Notes: generated from the sequence alone by a model not told the origin. Positions 10,870-21,487 are shown, numbered from the stretch's first letter. The stretch: DNA of 64,000 nucleotides from Mesostigma viride (GCA_009746045.1 RPFO01000406.1:3221701-3285700); one strand, 5' to 3'. A program made the numbers and translations.

Positions 10870-11485
10870 AGTTAACGTAAAGGATTTACGTTAGATGGAT
10901 AGAGATTGTTACGCTCTTTCCAACGGCACCTTGAACGCCTCATTTGGTTAAGGAACGTAAAAGTTATGACGTTTCCTAGGCTGTGCCGACAGTACCCGGC
11001 GCGCCACTGTGGGCGCGTACGGACACAGGATGTACAAGTGTCACTTTGATAGTCCGCAGGACGTTGACAGGACTTGTACAGGACTTGATGGTCAATTGAT
11101 AGGTAGGCGCACTGTAGCGCGCCAGGACCTATGAGACAATTGATGCTGAGTAGTGTACGGATAGGTCCACAGGACTAGCCGTATGGACAATTGATAGATC
11201 TGCGCGCCAAAGGCGTGCCAGAGTCTGTGTAATCAATTGATTGACAGTTCAGCTGTGACAGTGCAGCTGAATACTTGGACGCGTCCCTAGCAAGCTATAT
11301 GTGTGACTTGGTCGCACCGGGACGCTAGCTCTTGCGTGCACGCTCTCTTGGCATAACGACCCTGTCGTCTGTGCTACGTGCAGTCTCGGACTTGACGTGA
11401 CTTACGTCTGTGTTTGCTCATTATAATAAAGGCAACTTTCCTGCAAGAGCCATGGATTCCCTCGGTGGTAAACTCTCATTCAACT
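10870..11485 (+). repeat. 5' LTR
   Basis: Begins AGTTAACGTAAAGG and ends CATTCAACT. It contains four copies of CAATTGAT (11093, 11137, 11188, 11234) at 44-51-bp spacing. Near its 3' end is ATTATAATAAAGG, which could serve as a TATA-like or AATAAA-like signal. The 3' LTR copy has ATTATATAATAAAGG at that place. Confidence 0.95.
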
Positions 11486-11512
11486 CGTATTACAATCTTC
11501 GTACCAAGAAAA

Positions 11513-12298
11513 ATGCCGGACTCGATGGAGTTCCGCATTCCGAGGGATTCTGAAATTTTGGGCAGTCCAGCGGACATCGCCGAATCTCCGGCTGGTCCTT
11601 CGACGACTCCTGTTCGTGAAGATCGTCCGGTTCTTAATCCGGCGTGGCAGCGTGTTGTTGACCAGGCGGTAGCGTCCAGTGCGGAGCTACGCGCTCAGCA
11701 GCAGGCACTGCTGCAAAACCTACGACTGCCGCCCCCGCCTCCGCAACCTTCGATTGTTTCGGGGTTTCGCGATTACCTTGATTCCATTCGAGCTTTGCTC
11801 GCGGACTTCGAGGTCCATACCCGGGCGGGGTTGCAAGCGCCCAGCGCGGTTGCCGAGGTCTCTGAGGAGATCGACAACGCGGTTTCATCGCTTACAGGTT
11901 ACCAGCGCAATCTCGCTAACTGGCTGTCGGTTCGTTCGGGCGTCATTCCGACGATTACGACCAACCTGTTTCAAGACCTTGCGATTCTGCAGTTGCTGTC
12001 GCGAGGCTTCCGGACGCGTGAGCGGCAATTGCTGCTCAATCTTGTCGCGTTCTTGTCTGCATTGCGAGAGTGGGCGCCGGACGGGTGGGATTTTCTAACG
12101 ATTCTTACCAACCCGCTCCGCATCGTCACCCGCCGCCGTCGTCGCCGCATTGATCCGGTGACGGGACGTCGGTTGGACCCCATCGTCATCGAAACTCCGG
12201 TGACGATTGAGGTTGGGCAAGGCCAGGAGGCGCCTGCGCCTGTCGCCAACGATCCAATTTACGACTACGACTACTGCGATTTTCGTGGTCTCGACTGA
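11513..12298 (+). CDS. Unrecognised 262-residue first ORF of the Copia element
   Basis: The frame is open from inside the LTR, but the first Met after the LTR is at 11513 (MPDSMEFRIPRD), giving 262 residues. It has a Pro-rich stretch (PPPPPQPS) at about 75-85 and predicted helical heptads. Near residue 208 a basic run RRRRRR precedes RLDPIVIETPVTIEV, and the end is acidic/aromatic (YDYDYCDF). I see no zinc knuckle or enzyme motif. Its place upstream of gag is unusual for Copia elements, which normally start with gag. It could be an extra structural or nucleic-acid-binding protein, or a displaced gag N-terminus; no function is assigned. Confidence 0.6.
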   Translation: MPDSMEFRIPRDSEILGSPADIAESPAGPSTTPVREDRPVLNPAWQRVVDQAVASSAELRAQQQALLQNLRLPPPPPQPSIVSGFRDYLDSIRALLADFEVHTRAGLQAPSAVAEVSEEIDNAVSSLTGYQRNLANWLSVRSGVIPTITTNLFQDLAILQLLSRGFRTRERQLLLNLVAFLSALREWAPDGWDFLTILTNPLRIVTRRRRRRIDPVTGRRLDPIVIETPVTIEVGQGQEAPAPVANDPIYDYDYCDFRGLD

Positions 12299-12420
12299 AT
12301 TCGGCATGGTGGCGCGGTCGGCACCGGGGCAGGCGGCTTTTTGACAGATTGTACATATCTACCTGTCTTTTGTTTTCCAGCTGCTTAGCTCAGGGCCATA
12401 CACAGCTAGTGTAGTTTACC

Positions 12421-13524
12421 ATGGCTGAGGGACGCCGTAGCAAGGGCCTAGCCAGTGGGAATAATAATGGGGGTGCTGGTAGCGGGACCGCTCACGTAGA
12501 TGACGTGGGGGTCACCGGAGAAATCACTAATATCCCTTTGAATAATAATACTACACATGCTGTTTCTGGATATGATCTCACCACCAGGGTCTGCTTATTG
12601 TTAATCAGCTGCAACCTGTCACTTCAGACTCAAAGCCAAAGCAGGCAGAGGAGTTTGTGGAAGGACTAGAGGGGTTTCCAAGTTTGTACGGTGGTACAAA
12701 CTATTATCAGATCTGGATAGGCAGCCAGACTTTTGGCAAGTGCACAGATCAGATTAAAGACCTCACTAGAGAGTGCAAGAAGGCCAACAAGGCCTGGGCA
12801 GTCTACGTGGCAGAGCTGAGGGAGCTGCTAGAGGATCAGGAAGAAAGTGGGGATCCATTGGCAGGATAAATACCAGGGTGGGAGGTAAGGGAGACCTGAT
12901 CCAGAACTTCCTTAACTATTGTAAATGGTTGAGGAGGGCAGGGCTCACGGCTTCAATGTCGCTGACAGCATAGCCCTGACAAACTGGCTCAAGGTTTCTG
13001 GGCTGGACAAGGCAACACGTGGCTCTTTAAAGGTCATGTGTGCCCCACACTCTACCCTCAAGGCCTACAAGGTCATAATCAAACAAGCACTCGAGGCAGA
13101 GGAGCTGTTTGAGGGTGGAATGCCAGCTGTGAAGGCTACCCACGCAGGTGGGCGTGCCCAGGGGGGCTCCAAGACGTCTGAGGCTGACAGAAGCCAAGGA
13201 GGACGTGGGGGCAACCACAACAAGCGGAAGGCCAACCATTCACCCGACCCTGACGGGCAATCACATGCCAAGTCGGTGTTCAGGAGGGTGGGTGGTAAGC
13301 CCAGGCAGGGTAACGCGCCTGACAACGGGGGAGGAGGCCAGGGCAAGTCAAAGATCCAGTGCTACCTGTGCAAGGGGTGGGGGCACATCAAGAAGGAGTG
13401 TCCCAGCTTCAAGAAGACCCAGGGCCAGGGCAGCAACAAGAAAAACAACAACAAGAACAACAACAAGTCCCAGGCAGGCCAGCCTTCAAAGGGCAGTCAG
13501 CAAGAAGACAACAAGGAGCAGTGA
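12421..13524 (+). pseudogene. gag region with CCHC zinc knuckle, frame-broken
   Basis: The frame opens at 12421 (MAEGRRSKGLASG). It changes to a second frame near 12580-12590, to a third near 12850-12870, and back to the first near 12925, so at least three frame changes interrupt it. The last segment (12925-13524) is Lys/Gly/Asn-rich and carries CYLCKGWGHIKKEC, a C-x2-C-x4-H-x4-C retroviral-type knuckle, then a basic Asn/Lys tail. It ends at a TGA in the same frame as pol. Gag would form the particle and bind the genomic RNA. The shifts could be real mutations or assembly indels. Confidence 0.8.
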
Positions 13525-16500
13525 CTGTCTGAGGCAACCCCTACACACCTTAATTCACCCAAGGGGGAGGCCAGGTGCTCCAATGCAGATTTTATATCTG
13601 GGCAACAAGAGGGTGATCTCCAGGTTCATGGTGGCCCCAGGTCACCTGGAGAGGTACAGGTTCCTATGAAGACGTCCTTGACAGCTGGTGCAGCTGTAAG
13701 AATGTCTGACCCCATGCATCCTTGTGCTGGGCACGAGGGTGGACCTCTCATTTTGAGAGAAACCAATGTACAACCACAGAGGGGTGTGAAGGCCTCTGGT
13801 GGTATGCATGTGGTCCCTGCTGGCGGTCCAGGTGTTGGGCATGAGCAGGGTGACTCAGACTCTGAGTCAGAACAGGATGGAAGACAGCATGGTGATGCTG
13901 GACAACCTGACAGCACAGTCCTGACTGTGCCAGGGACTGCTTCCTCTGTGTACCAGGAGTTGGGTGCCCGAATCCACAACATGTTTGGGCATGCCACTTC
14001 TCTGTCAAACAACTTTGCCTTCCGTATGGGCAGGGCACCCCTTCTTAAGGCGTGTCAGCAAGCTGCCTCACGGTGTAAGTGCCAGTTGTCCTCCAACAAG
14101 CCCAGGAAATCACATGCCAAAGCTATACCTCAGAGCATTGGTGATCTGCAGTGTGATATCCAACACATCAGGGGCATGCAACTGTTGGTGTGCGTGGACA
14201 GGTACACAAAATACAAGGTGCTGGAGCATTTACCTTCTATGAAGAACAGGTACTTGCTGGCTGCCCTGCAGAATGTAAGAGCCAAGTTTCCTACCACAAG
14301 GATCCAGGTGGACATGCAGTTTCAGCATCTCAAGGGTGATCCCACCCTTCCTGAGTTGCTGGTTACACCTAGGGAGGCTCATGGGCAGCAGGGTGCTATA
14401 GAGAGGGCAATCCAGGAGGTCAAGAAATTGATTATCTCTGAAGACTGGGTACCCTTATCTGCACCTGCACTTGTCAGGAGTGCATGGCTGAGGAACGTGG
14501 AGCAGCAGCTGAACAGCAGGGTTAACTTCTACTATGATGGAGTTGCTGTCAGCCCAATGGGTCTATATCATGGCCTGTGCCCACCACATGTGCTGGAGGG
14601 CTGGAAACATGCTGCACATGTCACCTTTGCCAAGCTGAGGGAGAAGGACCGGGGTTGGAAGATGCTGGAGCCACAAGTGGGTCAGAAGGTCCTAGCTTGG
14701 AAGGAACCTAGCCTTTATGGCAAACGTGGTAGCTGGAGTCCTGGGGTGGTTACCCAGGTTGATGAAGCTAGCCACGCATGCTTGGTCAGCATGGAGGACG
14801 AACCAAAGCATGTGCACCGGCTGAGTTGGTCATATGTCAAGCCTAACCTGATGAATGAGGGCAGTCAGGCACAAGGCTCACAGGACCTGCAGGATTTTCA
14901 GGTCCCAAGTGACATCACTGATGCAACGACCACATCTGTTGCAGGGGAATCTGTCAGCCCTGGCCAGGTTGCAGAGGTACCTGTTGAACAGGCTGCAAGG
15001 TCAACAGCTGGGGAGTCAACTGTCAAGCCCAAGGCTCTAACCAAGCCCAGGGGGACAAGTTTGGCTGGATTAATTGGGGCTCTGCAAAGGGCCAAGAAGC
15101 AGCCCAAGGTAGCCAAGCTCAGGTGGCATGGCAATCTGGGGCTGGACACTGCCTTAGAGGTAGACACTAATTCTCAGGTTTCCATCATTGGGACCAGAGC
15201 TGCAGCAGGGTACAGCATGACTGAACCCAGCTATCAGTTTGTGTCTGACTTCAGTGGCGGGGTACACGTGAAGGTACTGGGTGAGGTATCCATTCCTATC
15301 CTTGGACAGGACACTGCTTTTTGTGTCTTGGAGGGCTATCAGGGACCTGCTCTTCTGGGGCAGAATTTCCTATGCCAGGATGGGGTAGTGATCACGTCCT
15401 CTCTCCTGACTAAGGAAGGGGCTGGTCAGGTCCCACTGATTAATTTCAGGACCACTCACCTATCACGTGCAGTAACCAGGACGGTTAAGCGTGTGCAAGT
15501 GTGCCAGGGGCAGGAGCCCTTGGTTGATGACCTCATATTGCCAGCTGCTAGTCATCCAAGCAGTTTGGGCATTGGTCCTCACTCACTTGCTGGACACAGC
15601 CCTATAAACTACCAAGGCCTGGTGAAGCTCATGTCCTCTCCCATTATGTGTCCCCAGGTCACACTGGGTCTGATTAAATCTGGGGAGGACTGGATCTCCA
15701 AGAAATGCGTGGAACCTGTCAATGACCTGCCTCCTGCACGACGTCTACTCAAGCTCAAGTTTGTCATCAAGATGAAGGAGGTGGACGGGGTCAAGGTACC
15801 ACACGTCAGGCCAGTACTGAATGAGTTCAAGGGTACTGGTGAGTGCACCGCTGAGGAGTTGTATACCCCTGGCATGCTGCATGACACTTGGAGGCTGCTG
15901 CTGTGTGTATTTCTAGGCCTTCTCAACAAGGGCTTGGACTATGGCTCAGTGGTGGTAGACTTCAAGAGGGCATTTCTGGAGGGGGATGCAGATGTGGCAC
16001 AGGAAAAGTGGGAGGGCAAGACGCCTTTCTATGTCAGGGTGCCTGCTGTATGGAAAAGGGACATTCACACTGAGTTCCTTAAAATCCTCAAGGGCCTGGA
16101 GGGCCTGAGGTCAAGTCCAATAATCTGGAGGGAGACTCTCAACCGTTTCCTGAAGGAGCATTGCAACTTGAAGGTTTCTCCTGTAGACCCCTGTCTGTTT
16201 CTGGGGCAATGGGAAGGCCTACCAGTGTATGCTTCGCTGCACGGGGATGACCTACATCTGATAGCTCCCACGTCGTGGCTTAAGGAGCTGATCTCCATCA
16301 TTAAGTCCAAGTTTCCTCTGGGTAGGGAGCAATGGCAGGTGGAGAATGAGCCTCTCCTGTTTGTGGGCATGGAGGCCACACTGGTGAAGAAGGGGGGGAG
16401 TGGCGTATGCTGCTGGTGGGGGGCAACGATTATCAAGAGACCCTCATTAGCAAGCTTCCTCCAGTCATCACACAGGCACTGTGTCCCATGGTGAGGGGCA

Positions 16501-17150
16501 TGGTTGCTTGGGTGGCAGGCATTTCCAGGCCAGACCTTATGGTCATAGCCAGGTTGCCTGATGACATGCTGACAGAGCTAGGGTCTGCCAAGGTGGCTGA
16601 TCAGGTCAGGGCTTCGTCTGGCATTCTGTTGTCTGCAGTGGATTTATCACAACCCATTTGCATGGAGCTGTATGTGGATAGCTCAATGGACAGCAGGCAG
16701 GTCTCCAAGGTCAGGGGCAGGGCTGCAGGGCTCTTTGTGCTCAGACAGGAAGGCCTGGGGAGTTTGGTGAGCTGGTTCAGTCGCCTGCACAAACGGGTGG
16801 CTGTCAGTAGTGATGTGGCAGAATGCAGGGCTATTTGTGAAGGCATTCACACAAGCCTTTATCTGAAGGAGTTGCTTCATCAGATGACTTCTAACACTCC
16901 TTGGCCACTTCAGGTTACCACTCTTCTAAAAACAGACTCCATGGGGATGGTGCAGTTTGTGCACAGGCAGATGGCCAGAAGTAGGGACTTGGATTATCTC
17001 CTTCTTAAGGAATTGTCCTCCTTGGCCAATATTGAGCATATCCCTGGGGTTGACAATCCTGCTGATGCTTTGACCAAGCTAGTGCAGAAGGCAGCAGTGC
17101 AATACAAGGTTCTTCAGTCTCTGATGGACCCATCTCAGCAAGCTGTCTAA
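13525..17150 (+). pseudogene. pol region: integrase, retropepsin-like, reverse transcriptase, RNase H
   Basis: The frame continues directly from the gag TGA (13522-13524); the first Met is at 13666. Counting from it: an HHCC-like finger (H104, H109, C137, C139); an integrase core with candidate acids D164, D216 and E246 (GAIERAI); then TPyE-like and SH3-like segments. A retropepsin-like stretch, LEVDTNSQVSIIG with PALLGQNFL, lies at about 485-570 (D500). The Copia-type RT has VVVDFKRAF (D765), LEGLRSSPIIW and HGDDL (D861/D862). A G7 run at 16392-16398 shifts the frame, and RNase H continues at 16407-17150 (YVDSS, AECRAICEG, LKTDS, ADALTKL). The protease triad reads DTN, not DT/SG. No protease is seen upstream of integrase, its usual Copia position. 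Confidence 0.85.
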
Positions 17151-18101
17151 GCTGGTGCCTGGTTATAGGGCATTGGAGAGCAGATTGTGTGGTAGTGTCA
17201 GCATTGTGACTGGCATAATACCTGTATTTTAGTCTGTACTAAGGCTCATGGACCATGGTACACTCACTCTGATTTTAATCAGGATACAGCCAGGTTTTGG
17301 CTGGGGTTCATGCTGTTGACTACACAAGGTTGACAGGTCCATTACAGACCATGTATTCTATTTAAAAAGAAATGTATATTTGTACATACCTCTCACAATG
17401 GTCTGGGAACCTTTATTCTGGGGTTTATAGGGCGGGGTTCGATTCCCTGGTATTATGTTTCTACAAGCTGGCCTGCTCAGGTGTTTTACCTGTTCAGACT
17501 TCCCTAGTTCCCCAGGGCAGGATTTAATTGTTGCCTATGTGTTTCATTTTGTCATTTGTTTGCTGTGGCAATTTATCATCTGACAAGTAGACGGGCGCCA
17601 TAAGACGGGCGCCAATACTAACCTGTTGAGAGTATGACGGGGAAACTATTGTAATACGTCTTACTTTGTCAAGTGGTATTTCAATTGTCATGGATTTATT
17701 GTGCTTATATTAGATATGTACTGGGTTTTATGGGATTAGTATCTGGGATTAATGTAACTCACCGCCAGAAGGTCATTGTACTGGAGGCTCTACCGAGGTG
17801 ATGGGATTAATTCCTGGAGAAGACCTCATAGAATTAACCTGTATGTATTTAATTTTGTGTGTTTCTAATATCTGGTGGTACTCTGTAATGCCACTTCCAT
17901 AGGTTTTTATCCATTTCTCATGAAATGGTTTTCCCTGTGGCAGATCTGTTTCTTTTCCAGTTCCTTAAAAGAAAGGGCTGGGGGAATGGCATTGGCCATT
18001 AAAGACATCTGTTCAAGCTTCAAGCTGGAGTGAAGGACATTTCAAGCTACTTCAAGGGTCCCTGGCAGGGGATGTGATCCCTAAAGAAAAGAAGGGATTG
18101 G
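17151..18101 (+). other. Copia 3' non-coding region and polypurine tract
   Basis: No gene is seen. A purine run AAAGAAAAGAAGGGA (18083-18097) lies just before the 3' LTR and is the likely plus-strand primer. GGTTCGATTCC at 17436-17446 matches a Pol III B-box, but no surrounding tRNA could be folded. Confidence 0.6.
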
Positions 18102-18719
18102 AGTTAACGTAAAGGATTTACGTTAGATGGATAGAGATTGTTACGCTCTTTCCAACGGCACCTTGAACGCCTCATTTGGTTAAGGAACGTAAAAGTTATG
18201 ACGTTTCCTAGGCTGTGCCGACAGTACCCGGCGCGCCACTGTGGGCGCGTACGGACACAGGATGTACAAGTGTCACTTTGATAGTCCGCAGGACGTTGAC
18301 AGGACTTGTACAGGACTTGATGGTCAATTGATAGGTAGGCGCACTGTAGCGCGCCAGGACCTATGAGACAATTGATGCTGAGTAGTGTACGGATAGGTCC
18401 ACAGGACTAGCCGTATGGACAATTGATAGATCTGCGCGCCAAAGGCGTGCCAGAGTCTGTGTAATCAATTGATTGACAGTTCAGCTGTGACAGTGCAGCT
18501 GAATACTTGGACGCGTCCCTAGCAAGCTATATGTGTGACTTGGTCGCACCGGGACGCTAGCTCTTGCGTGCACGCTCTCTTGGCATAACGACCCTGTCGT
18601 CTGTGCTACGTGCAGTCTCGGACCTGACGTGACTTACGTCTGTGTTTGCTCATTATATAATAAAGGCAACTTTCCTGCAAGAGCCATGGATTCCCTCGGT
18701 GGTAAACTCTCATTCAACT
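18102..18719 (+). repeat. 3' LTR
   Basis: 618 bp, nearly identical to the 5' LTR. Differences seen are an extra AT in ATTATATAATAAAGG and one T-to-C change in GGACCTGACGTGAC. It is followed at once by the GTAGT target duplication and the resumed LINE sequence. Confidence 0.95.
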
Positions 18720-18724
18720 GTAGT

Positions 18725-18801
18725 TGACCTCGGCATCGTCCAAGAGGCGGAGCGTGGGTGGGGGCCCTGCCATGCCGAGGGCCAGGGCCTCCGTTTTGGG
18801 G
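18725..18801 (-). mobile_element. Upstream piece of the interrupted family C LINE reverse transcriptase
   Basis: On the minus strand this encodes TEALALGMAGPPPTLRLLDD, which lies just N-terminal of the ORF2 segment ending at 10869. Removing the LTR element and one GTAGT restores continuity. At about 18801 the sequence changes abruptly to a family B 3' UTR on the same strand. Confidence 0.75.
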
Positions 18802-20572
18802 CTGATAGGCACACATGTACATAACTCAAAATGCTAGGCCTCAGCTGGTATAGTCGGCCTGTAGTAGGCAGGCATGTACAAGGCCACTGTCTAAGTATTC
18901 TACACTACTGCTGCTGTATTCCCCTAGGCTGGGGCTTCTGGAGTCGGTGGGGCCGCGGTGGTCGAGGGGGTCGCGTGCCAGGGCTTGTGGCCGACGTAGA
19001 TGGCCGCCCCCTTCCAGTACACCGGCTGGCCCGCCTTAATTGGTCTGCCGGAGCTGGAGGTAGGTCGGCCATAGCTCCCGTCGCCGTTGTTGCTGCGCCA
19101 GGGTCAAGTCGTCGTCCACGGTGAAGTGAGTCTTCTCGAGCCGCTTGCGGCGTCTGAGAAACGAAATCTTGTCCGCTGGGCTCTCAAAGATGAGAAGAAG
19201 CGGAGGCGCCCCTGCCTTACCCCGCGCGCGGGGGAGGCGGTGGGCGGTCAGCTTATTCTCACCAAGAAGGCCCATGCGTGCAAGGATTTGCTCTCAAACG
19301 CACATGCAAGCTTCTCGGATTTCTCACCTTCCTCCATGTCGAAGTTCTTGAGGATGGCGTTGAGGCTGCGCTTGGCGAGCTCGCCGGCCTCCTCGCGGAG
19401 GTCAAGCGTCTGCCGCTGGAGCTGGGCTGCGACGGCGGAGGTGGTGGAGGTGGTGTGCTGCTTACTTAAGCATGTCCGCCCAGGTCGTGATGGGAGGAGC
19501 ATCGCCGGCCAGGCCAGCAGGGGCTGGCTTGGCGGCAATGTCCTTCACCACCTGGGCGGTGAGGCCTGCGGTGTTCTGCAGGACCTCGATAGCGATGGCA
19601 TTGTCCCTAAGACGCTGGTCGATGTCGCGGAGCTGGGCGGTGAGGGAGTCGGAGGAGGGGGCGGTGGAGGAGGCGAGGAGGGTGGAGGTGGCGGTGGAGA
19701 TTAATTAATTAATTAATTAAACTCGTGCTCCCGTTGGGGAGTCACGGAGCACCGAAGTGCTTTTAATCCCTGTGTGTGCACTACAGGAGAAAGGGCAGAG
19801 ACCCCCAGTGTCCTTCATGTCAAATGCATGCCACAGCCGCAATCAGGCGCGCTAGCTAAACGGACACGCTAACGATCCGGCAAACTGTGGCAAATGGCGG
19901 TGGAGATGGTGGGGAGCTCAGCAGCCAGCTTGCAGCCCATTGCCGCCACGTCTGTGGCAATTTAGGGGGGTCACGTGCTGCTCGAAAGCTTCGGGGCGCG
20001 GACAATGGATTCTGTCGCAACGGTGGGGGGCGGCGGTGGTGGGGGAGCCCAGATCTCGGTGTCGGAGCGCCCGAGGAGGGAGCGGAGGGCGAAGCGTTGG
20101 AGCTTGGGCGATTTATGCGGCCAATTCGCGGGAGATCCTCGACGGGGTCGGCAGGCTGACCACCGGGCCAGCGGCCGCGGTTGTGGGGGCACAGGTATGA
20201 TGAGCACAGGTCCATAAGCGAAGCGTACGTGCCGAAAAACACGTCTTCCATGAAGGTTCCGGGACCGCGGTTCCAGAAGCCATATGCGTTGATGCCGTCA
20301 AAGGATCGAGATATCGTCCCAGTGCGGCTTGGCCGGGCGGCTTCGTTTAGGTTCAGGCGATGCAGATGGCGAGGCAAGCCCGGGGGGCTGGGCGAGCACC
20401 AGTGCACGACTAGTGTCACCGTTGCCGTCTGGGCCGGTGGGCGAAGCTGCAGCCGAGGCTGCAGGCGTATTTTCATTGCCGAGCGCAGCCGCCAGGCTGC
20501 GTTGCGTCGAGAGGCGGTTGCTCATCGTATATTGCGTAATAGCTTCGGAAAATTATATCAGCATGTGCGTCG
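18802..20572 (-). pseudogene. Decayed ORF1-type half-LINE copy, family B (minus strand)
   Basis: Read on the minus strand it starts at about 20572 with the same 5' leader as 57290-57335. A Met at 20525 begins STQRSLAAALGNENT, matching the plus-strand ORF1 at 57336. A coiled-coil region, then LNAILKNFDMEEG and the basic FLRRRKRLEK C-terminal domain, are spread over several frames by indels. The 3' UTR ends at about 18802 with GTACATGTGTGCCTAT, without a hairpin or tail. A TTAA-tailed family A 3' end (about 19700-19850) is inserted within the coding part. Non-functional. Confidence 0.8.
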
Positions 20573-20794
20573 TAGATGATGGAGATGACGTACTGGATTT
20601 TGAAATGAGTAGCATGCGCATTGTATATTGCTAAGCTATACTGCTGCTACCGTTCTTTATTACAGTCTCGTGATCCAGTGCATATAATCCTATATGTGCT
20701 CCAGGCTGTACACAATTAATTTGGCAGCATTGGGGAGATTCCGGGAACTTTCATGTCATTATTTTTTCTAATGAGAGTAGCATAGTACTCCGTG

Positions 20795-20834
20795 CTCACG
20801 TGACGCAGTCACGTGTATATTAATATTGATTAAT
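20795..20834 (+). mobile_element. 40-bp family C LINE insertion: terminal hairpin plus tail only
   Basis: Flanked by the perfect 13-bp duplication ATAGTACTCCGTG (20782-20794 and 20835-20847). The insert is CT + CACGTGAC-GCA-GTCACGTG + TA, then an AT-rich TATTAATATTGATTAAT tail. No 3' UTR or coding sequence upstream of the hairpin is present. Confidence 0.9.
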
Positions 20835-20884
20835 ATAGTACTCCGTGGCATGCCCATGCGCATGACACGCAAGTTATTACTCCT

Positions 20885-21430
20885 TTTTGGTTTGTTACCA
20901 TGTGTCGCCCAGCTGCCCGCTGCCGGCCCGGCATCGGCCCTTCGGCACCTCGCTGGCAAGCTGCCCGCGGCAGGGGCCCTGCTGCCCCCCGCCGCGCCCG
21001 CCCCGCTTCACCAGCCTGCACCGGCTCCCCGCCGTCATCCAGGCCCAGCAAGCCCTGCGCGACAACCGCGACCCCGACCGCTACGCCCGCCTCAAAGCCG
21101 ATCAGTACCACTCGGCCATCCAGCAGGCGACCAAGGAGCAGGAGGACCTCCATGTCCGCGAGTATACTTCGCCCACCTCAAGGACCAGCACGGCAAGTAC
21201 GCCTGGACCCGCCTGCGTAACACCCAACGGCCAGCCGGCGGCGCGCAGCCGGCGCCGCGGACGCTCTCTGGCTCACCGCAACAGTAGCTTGACCAGTGGT
21301 ATTCCTCCCAGTCCCGGCTGCTCGGCGCCCCCCCGCCGCCTCCGCTGCTTGGCCCTTTGGCGGCCGCGTGCCTTGCGCCTGCGGGCGTCCCTGTGCCGCC
21401 CACGCCGCCCGCCGCTGAGCAGGTAAACAG
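20885..21430 (+). pseudogene. LINE ORF2 fragment: endonuclease-RT linker region (plus strand)
   Basis: Frame-shifted pieces read RFTSLHRLPAVIQAQQALRD, ATKEQEDLHVRE, YFAHLKDQHGKYAWTRLRNT and a Pro/Ala-rich stretch. They match, in opposite orientation, the segments at 24430-24600 and 22045-22360. The fragment ends where the telomere-like repeat begins. Confidence 0.75.
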
Positions 21431-21487
21431 CTAAACCCTAAACCCTAAACTCCGAAACCCTAAAGCCTAAACCCTAAACCCTAAACC
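21431..21487. repeat. Interstitial telomeric repeat, (CCCTAAA)n
   Basis: About eight CCCTAAA units with variants (ACTCCGAAACC, CTAAAGCC). This is the plant-type telomere repeat, C-rich strand on plus. It separates two LINE ORF2 fragments that converge on it from opposite strands. Confidence 0.93.

Larger units (their letters stand above)
10870..18719 (+). mobile_element. Copia-type LTR retrotransposon, 7.85 kb, nested in a family C LINE
   Basis: The element has 616- and 618-bp LTRs, and a 5-bp target-site duplication GTAGT (10865-10869 and 18720-18724). Its termini are AGTT...AACT instead of TG...CA. The interior carries a 262-codon first frame, a gag region with one CCHC knuckle, a pol region with integrase, retropepsin-like, reverse transcriptase and RNase H domains, and a polypurine tract (about 18083-18097). 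The LTRs differ by one substitution and a 2-bp indel that I could find, so insertion was recent. Even so, gag and pol carry frame breaks. No clear tRNA primer-binding site was recognised after 11485. Confidence 0.95.

Noticed and set aside
12570-12930. Programmed ribosomal frameshifting in gag
   Set aside because: Three separate shifts with no slippery heptamer or pseudoknot visible; mutation or assembly error is simpler.
16385-16410. Programmed frameshift between RT and RNase H
   Set aside because: The G7 run is a typical homopolymer indel site, and Copia elements do not normally frameshift here.
17380-17460. Possible tRNA gene (B-box GGTTCGATTCC with a 5-bp T-stem)
   Set aside because: No matching acceptor stem, D-arm or anticodon arm could be found upstream; probably chance or a relic.
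21431-21487. A true chromosome end
   Set aside because: Only about eight degenerate units, with ordinary repeat sequence continuing on both sides.
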